A stretch of 23,014 bases of DNA from Plantago elongata (Eukaryota > Streptophyta > Magnoliopsida > Lamiales > Plantaginaceae). Under the pieces are notes generated by a model. The model did not search any database, was not told the origin of the DNA, and worked only from the letters and a program-made list of their open reading frames with translations. Shown in pieces: positions 17,468 through 23,014 of the stretch. The DNA lies in the NCBI GenBank assembly GCA_036897095.1, contig JAYMSP010002664.1, positions 1 through 23,014 of the forward strand, written 5' to 3'. The stretch's first letter is position 1; every line of letters starts with the position of its first letter. A program made the position numbers and the translations under genes.

Positions 17468-20400
17468 GGACAAACGATGATTGGGAGAAACTAGTTACTG
17501 CTGTTGTACGAAGACAGGAGCTTTGTGATCTTTGTTATGCTCCTAGTGTCACCTCCCAATCTTCTGAATCCACTTGCCCTTCTCCACTTTCAGATTTCCA
17601 TTTCCAAATTTCACCTTATAATGATTCTACTGTGGTTACAATTTCTAGAAACATATTGAAACCAGATGAGGTGTATGTGAACGGGAAGCCTCTTGATCGT
17701 AGGGAACTCGATATTCTGCAGGGTTGCACTATCCCACCTGCATCTCTCAGACCAGGAACCTATTGGTATGACAGACGCGCTGGTTTTGGGGAAAGGTATA
17801 TATCTATATCAATTTCTACTTATACTTGACAATGAAGTGTAACTCCTGTTGGTAGACGGCTCTAACCAATAGGTCGGGAAAAATCCCCTTATACTTCACT
17901 TTTTACTACTAATAGATTAGATACTCTATGTAGTACTGGTACACTAGTAGCTTTGTCCTGTTGTTTATATGTACTATTTGATGTTTACATAGTTCATAGT
18001 TAAGGCCATAAGGCTGGTATGGGATACTATACTATGATATGTCTATTGTAATGTCATCATGCATTTTTACAATGGAAAATTTCGAGCTTTTAGATGAAAT
18101 GAATACTTAGTAACATCAAGTGGAAAATGGTAGTCTAGTTTTCGGTTATGTGTGATTCTTTTGGGATGTTTGGCCGTGCATCATAGCCTATAACATAATA
18201 ATCATATTTTGATGTGTGCATCTCAAATAAGTTGCATTTATAGTCTCTGTTGCACGTACATCCTATTGTGGCTGCTGCCTGCTGGTAAGATTACTTACTA
18301 ACATGTTTGTACTTGTTGATTATTTCTGATTTTCACAGGTAGGATGCAAGCCGTCACAGATTATTAGTGCAAATCTGAATGTGGGTGGTCGTCTGGACCG
18401 ATATGCTAGCAATGGAAACTCTTTAGTTTACATAAATGGCCGTGAGATCACGAAAAAGGAGCTGTATTTGTTGAAGGTTGGGTATTTGTGAAAATGATGT
18501 GATCATATTTATTTGGGCAATGTAATTAATATCAATTTATTTCTGCTATATAACTCCACTGCATTGAATGCTATGGCTTACAGTTTGGTGGAGTCCAGTG
18601 TAACCAAGACACAAAATTTTGGATGTATGAAGATGGTTCATACATGGTACAGGGCTTTCCGTTTATTAGAGGGAGTATTTGGGCTAAGGTGTGTTTCCAT
18701 GTTAAAGATTCACGTTCTTTTTTTCTTTCAAAATTTGGGTCGTCTTTTGATCCTGTAAACATCTGTATCTTAGGCTGGGATGAGGCTACTTTGTTCTGCA
18801 CTCTCTCGACCATTTCCCTCCAGATCTCTGCATGCTTCCAGAGAGTCATCTGACCATGGTTATGATGCTGATGTCAAGAAAATTGTTTTGACTGGACTGA
18901 ATGGGTCGGGAAAGAGTACTATCTTTAAGCAGGTGAGAAGATTTTTTTCTCTTATGTGTAAGAGTCTAAAATTGTGACCCTTAAAGGTTTTGTTATTGCA
19001 TTGTAAGTCGTAGGATTTAAAACCTTTCATGGATCATGCCCGTGTTGCTCTCGATGATAATAATTCAGGTTGCACTCATTCAGGATATCCTGATATTATC
19101 ATGCAAATGCCAATAGGCAGGCTTCACAGAACAATTGTGAAACTTCAGAAACAAAACTATAGTTTCACCAAATATGGACTTGTTACTTCTCCGTGCATGC
19201 ATCACGTCTGAACTAAGACCCAATTGTGTTTCTTCTAACCATTTCATTGGTTATTGATCAAACCCGATATTACTGTTGCAGGCCAAGTTTCTTTACAAAG
19301 TCATACCTTTCCTGGAGGACGAGCTAAATAACATCACATTTTCAATACGGGGCAGCATATGTCGATACATCCATGTACTTCTTGAAGCCCGCCAACAATT
19401 TGAAGAAGAAAGTCTAACTGGGCCGAGGAATCAATCATCTGATAATGAACAACGGCTTATAGGTATACGTTTAATACATATTTCTAGCATTTCCTCCTGA
19501 ACCAGGGACAACACAGATGAACAGACTAGGCCAATCCGTTTTGTTTGGTAACTTTCCTGTATGAGATTGATTTTGCAATGCTGCTTGGACTCTTACTGTC
19601 ATCAATTGGTAATATAAGAAAAATATACTCGAAACAACTTATGCTTTCGACTACTATAGGATGTCGATATTGATTTTTTATTTTAATCTATTTTTCGTAG
19701 ATTTATCGATCCCTGAGGAGTGAAAATGTAATGGTTGAAATATTATGATGTGTTGATGATAGGGCATGTTGATCTTGTTGAGGGAGAAAGTGTGTATGCC
19801 ATTTCTCCAAGATTACGGTCTTTCACCAATTGGCTTATGTGTAATCTAGCATCGCATACTCTGGACTTATCATCAACTTCTCTCATTCAGCAATATGCTC
19901 CCATGTTTGAGGAGCTCTGGAGAGAGCCAGCTATCCAGGAAACAATAAGGCGGGCGAGTGAATTTGAGATGTTGCCATCTGTTGCTACTCATTTCCTAAA
20001 TCGTGTAAGCTGATGCTTGCTTGGTCACATTCTTACAGTTTTGACTGATTAGTGGCCTGGGAAAACTATAATGAACTGGTTAGAAGTGAACAAGATAAAC
20101 AAAAAAAATAATGATCTGATTAAAGGGAATATTATAAACATCAAACGATCTTTCAATAGTATTATCTGCTTTTTGTCATAATATATTGATTTCAGATTTC
20201 TAATCCTTTAGTAAATTATGTCCATTCTTATGCTTTTACTCTGTACTCCTGAATGGTTCCATTTGCAACTTCAGGCTGTTGATGTATTCAAACCAAATTA
20301 TAGACCTTCACGCACTGATATCATGAATGCTGAAGATTACCCTTCATCACTTTCGTACTTCAAATTTTCATTCACTCCACAAGGTGATGGTATCAGTTGT

Positions 20401-21241
20401 AGAAATGAAGTTTGTGAAGCTGAGCAGGATCTTTTCGTAAGTTAAGTTCACAAAATATTCTCTATAGCTCTAATTTATTTCTTCTAATATTTCCCCCTTT
20501 CTATTTTCCTGTCTAGTTGATTTTCGACTGTAATCTTTGCCAGGAATGTGAAAGATTTACGTCTCCACGTGTTTTACTTTATCGCCTGTATATCGGAGTT
20601 TGTTTTAATTACTTCACTCACAGTGCATTACTAATATTTCTTACCCCACACGTCTGCCGTCTTCCAGATATCAGCTTATCAGGTCACCAACGAAAGACTT
20701 CCGAGATAATCGAGAGGAGCTTGAGATGTTTGAAGACGTTCGGATGGTAATTTCCTGTGTTCCAATAATTGACTATGACAAGTTTGTTGCTACTGAAACA
20801 GGCTATGTTAATATGATGACATTTCACAAAGAACTGTTCGAGAATGTTGCAACTCATCCAAGCTTTCGCCAGACATGTGTACTCCTAGTACTGACAAAAT
20901 ATGACTTATTTGAGGAAAAGATAAAAGAGAATCCTCTGAATCAATGTGAATGGTTTGAAGAATTTGATCCGGTTGTGGAACGCTATGCTAGCTCGGAGAG
21001 TCTGGGGCAGATGGCATTTCACTATATATCGGTTCAGTTTAAGAAGCTTTATGCTGCTGCAACTGGTGGAAAACTGTATATAACAAAAGTTAATAGTCTA
21101 AACCCAGAAAGCACAGATGGGTTACTCAGGTATGCACAGGAAATTCTGAAGTGGAACGACGAAATGGCAGGATCCGGAAACGCCAAGAAAACATGTCACT
21201 TGGAAGAACATGCACGAAGGAAGTTCCTATTATGCATGTAG
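17461..21241 (+). CDS. XLG: Extra-large G-protein alpha subunit (XLG), 8 exons, N-terminally short, with frame defects
   Basis: XLGs are plant-only G-alpha-like proteins that bind G-beta-gamma at the plasma membrane and act in immunity and development. Exons: 17461-17795, 18339-18476, 18584-18688, 18774-18932, 19282-19462, 19763-20004, 20275-20436, 20675-21241. Read with the frame repaired, the product is about 629 residues; XLGs usually have about 850-890. It has VYVNGKPL and PGTYWYD (exon 1), NVGGRL and VYINGREITKKEL (exon 2), FWMYEDGSY (exon 3), a Walker A GLNGSGKST (about 234-242), MFEDVRMV in place of the switch II DVGGQ, and the guanine motif TKYD (about 515-518). An in-frame TAG at 17422 closes the frame upstream, so the usual N-terminal acidic and Cys-rich region is absent. 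Exon 1 lacks one base in its AGFWGK codons, giving AGFGER. Exon 8 is in frame only from its second AG. It could be a young pseudogene or carry assembly errors. Confidence 0.85.
18080..18100 (+). repeat. LTR-like fragment in XLG intron 1
   Basis: The word ttcgagcttttagatgaaat closely resembles the ttcgagcttgtagatgagat section of LTR copy 2. It is only about 20 bases, so chance similarity is possible. Confidence 0.25.
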
Positions 21242-22500
21242 CATGAAAACAATAAGTTCAAAATTCTTGGCTGTGTCACTGTCTTGCAGGTTGGACCTTG
21301 CAGCTATGGAATTTCATTAAACTATGTTTAGTTAAAGTACGCATTATGCAGCTGTAGCAATAGTAAATGGCCCATGTAGCCTTAGATCAAGATTATGTAT
21401 AGATGGAGTGGAGTACTGGTGTATACGTGAATAATTGCGTTAGTGTACAGACTATTAGAGTAATCATTTCTGCAGACTCCAGCGTATGATATATAATGAT
21501 AATTGATGCAGTAATTGGCTTAGCTAGCTTTGCTGATCGGGCTAATGTGGTTCGCGTGGTTTATGATGATTGATTGATGCAACAATTAGGATTGTGATTG
21601 AAAAAAGGGAATTATTAAACGCAGTATCATTTTTACTAAATGCCGGACACATTTTTATATATTATAAAAAAGGTCCAGTATAAATATAAAATTAGTATCA
21701 TTTTTTATAAAACTTACTAAATTGTCACATTTTTCAAAAATATATGACTGTATATATACTACGATACCATAACATAATAAAAATCGAATTATGGAATGCA
21801 GTCCTGTTTACTCAGCTTCTCGCTGAAATTATGGAATTAAAAACAGTACTATAAGTCTATAACATAAACCTTAGATCACTCTAATTTAACAAGCTTATCC
21901 TAATTCCTAATCCTATTGTTACTTATCCTAATCAGGTATCATTGCTGAATTTAAATTGTGTTACATTGCATTGTTTATCTCTTATCTCCTGATAAACTCA
22001 AATAACACAAGAACAAAGATTAACAACACCAGACCACCCCATTCCATTCATGCAAGAACTGATGAATTCAATTCATCCAATTCCAATTGTATAGGGATTA
22101 ACTAACTTCCAGAAAACACACACATATTACATGATTCATTCGACGCTTCATTCCTCTTTCACACTTTCTTCGTCCCAGGGGCGAACCCACAGCAAGCCCA
22201 GGCTTTATCCCAAGACCCGCCCCAAGAATTAATAAAAAATACAATTTAACATTAGATCTCGTTTGTATCATTAAAAAATATTCTCCTATTTCAATTTCAC
22301 TTACTCATAAGGCTGGATAAAATAATTTGTTATTTTGTTTATAAATAAATTATGATTATGATAATAAAGTATTAATAATATTGAATAGAATTGTCGAAAT
22401 AGTAAATAAAATAATAAAGAAAAATTAATAATTGAATTTAAAACGAAATAAAATAGAATATGTGAAATGAAACTATGAAAGTAATAATAGAATATGCGAT
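21242..22500. other. XLG 3' flank and intergenic region; orphan hAT-like terminus at 22176
   Basis: The XLG 3' untranslated region should occupy the first few hundred bases, but no clear poly(A) signal was chosen. At 22176-22188 caggggcgaaccc resembles a hAT terminus. A nearby gacccgcccc (22214-22223) might be an inverted partner, but no 8-bp duplication is evident. No gene was seen. Confidence 0.45.
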
Positions 22501-22832
22501 TAGAGTTTTCTTCTATGTTAGGTTAGAACAAGATAGCAAGCTCTGGTCACTCTATTCACGGTTTGCCTCTTCAATCTCGAATTGATTCTTTCTTGCAATT
22601 TATCTTTAAAACATCAACTTTCTTCTATCAATCGACCAACCGAGAAACAGGTTTACAATCTCTTTATTCAAACTTAGTTTTACTGCTATAAATCCTTCAT
22701 ATTTCATCTTCTCAAAGTTTGTTTCTTTTTCTTCAGTTGACTAGTGCCAGAAGACAGTTCAATTTTTGTTTTCAGGGTGTGAATTATCAAGGAGTATAGG
22801 TTTTTAGATTTGAGGCGAACCAAGTCCCAAAT
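22501..22832 (+). other. Presumed promoter and leader of the CDC48B-like gene
   Basis: The composition changes from AT-rich repeats to a pyrimidine-rich stretch (about 22505-22740), typical of plant leaders. The word ttgttttcag (about 22777-22786) may end a leader intron. No clear TATA box was chosen. Confidence 0.4.
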
Positions 22833-22961
22833 ATGACATTGGACACGAGCTTCCAGGCGGAGGATGCTGTTGCTGGCAATTCTCAAGCTTTACAATCTCT
22901 AAGGGAGCTCATTGTTTGGCCTGTGCTCTACCCTGCACAGTCCAAAATACTTGGTCACAAA
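22833..22961 (+). CDS. CDC48B-like AAA ATPase, first coding exon only (runs off the window)
   Basis: The ATG at 22833 opens 43 codons: MTLDTSFQAEDAVAGNSQAL, then QSLRELIVWPVLYPAQSKIL and GHK, ending at a donor (gtatga) at 22962. Unspliced reading would stop two codons on. The block AGN.QALQ.LRELI..P..YP....LG.K is the start of the first AAA module of plant CDC48B-type proteins (the At2g03670 group), just before the WPRGLLLYGPPGTGK Walker A region, which should lie in exon 2 beyond the window. CDC48-family ATPases are hexamers that extract and unfold ubiquitylated proteins. An acceptor-like ttgttttcag near 22786 suggests an intron in the leader. Assignment rests on a short stretch but is specific. 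Confidence 0.75.
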
Positions 22962-23014
22962 GTATGAATTATGCTTCAAGCTGTCTCCTTTTCTGCAGTT
23001 TTAGAATTATTTAT

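Noticed and set aside
18571..18849. Minus-strand frame of 92 codons
   Set aside because: Antisense to XLG exons 3 and 4, with no domain.
1..23014. CRISPR arrays, bacterial operons, defence or phage systems
   Set aside because: The window is plant nuclear DNA with spliced genes. No spaced identical repeats or prokaryotic gene organisation were seen.

Overview
The window is nuclear DNA of a flowering plant, very probably a eudicot. The evidence is AT-rich intergenic DNA, genes split by short GT-AG introns, a plant-type NADP-dependent glyceraldehyde-3-phosphate dehydrogenase, a plant-only extra-large G-protein alpha gene, and relics of plant transposon families (PIF/Harbinger, hAT, small LTR elements). 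I cannot name the species.

Layout. Positions 1-1740 hold a decayed PIF/Harbinger element in which the end of its ORF1 is fused in frame to a piece of transposase. Positions 1740-8060 are mostly intergenic. They contain a 177-bp hAT-type MITE with an 8-bp target duplication (3257-3449), an 18-bp palindrome made of two G-boxes (5507-5524), a possible terminal exon of an unrecognised gene (6106-6229), and an orphan 331-codon open frame followed by A16 (7007-8059). Positions 8275-11397 (minus strand) are a complete nine-exon GAPN gene whose exons sum to exactly 496 codons plus stop. Positions 11600-17250 are intergenic and AT-rich, with a degenerate minisatellite (15245-15650) and a tandem array of four LTR-like copies of a tiny TRIM-like retroelement (16732-17255).

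Positions 17461-21241 (plus) are an eight-exon extra-large G-protein (XLG) gene. It lacks the usual N-terminal third. It has a one-base frameshift at the end of exon 1, and exon 8 stays in frame only if a weaker, 7-nt-downstream acceptor is used. At 22833-22961 (plus) the first coding exon of a CDC48B-like AAA ATPase begins and runs off the window.

GAPN (cytosolic NADPH supply), XLG (signalling) and the CDC48-like ATPase (protein remodelling) are ordinary single-copy-type plant genes with no evident functional link. The most unusual parts are the state of the XLG gene, the LTR array just upstream of it, and the ORF1-transposase chimera at the left end. I found no convincing new multi-gene system.
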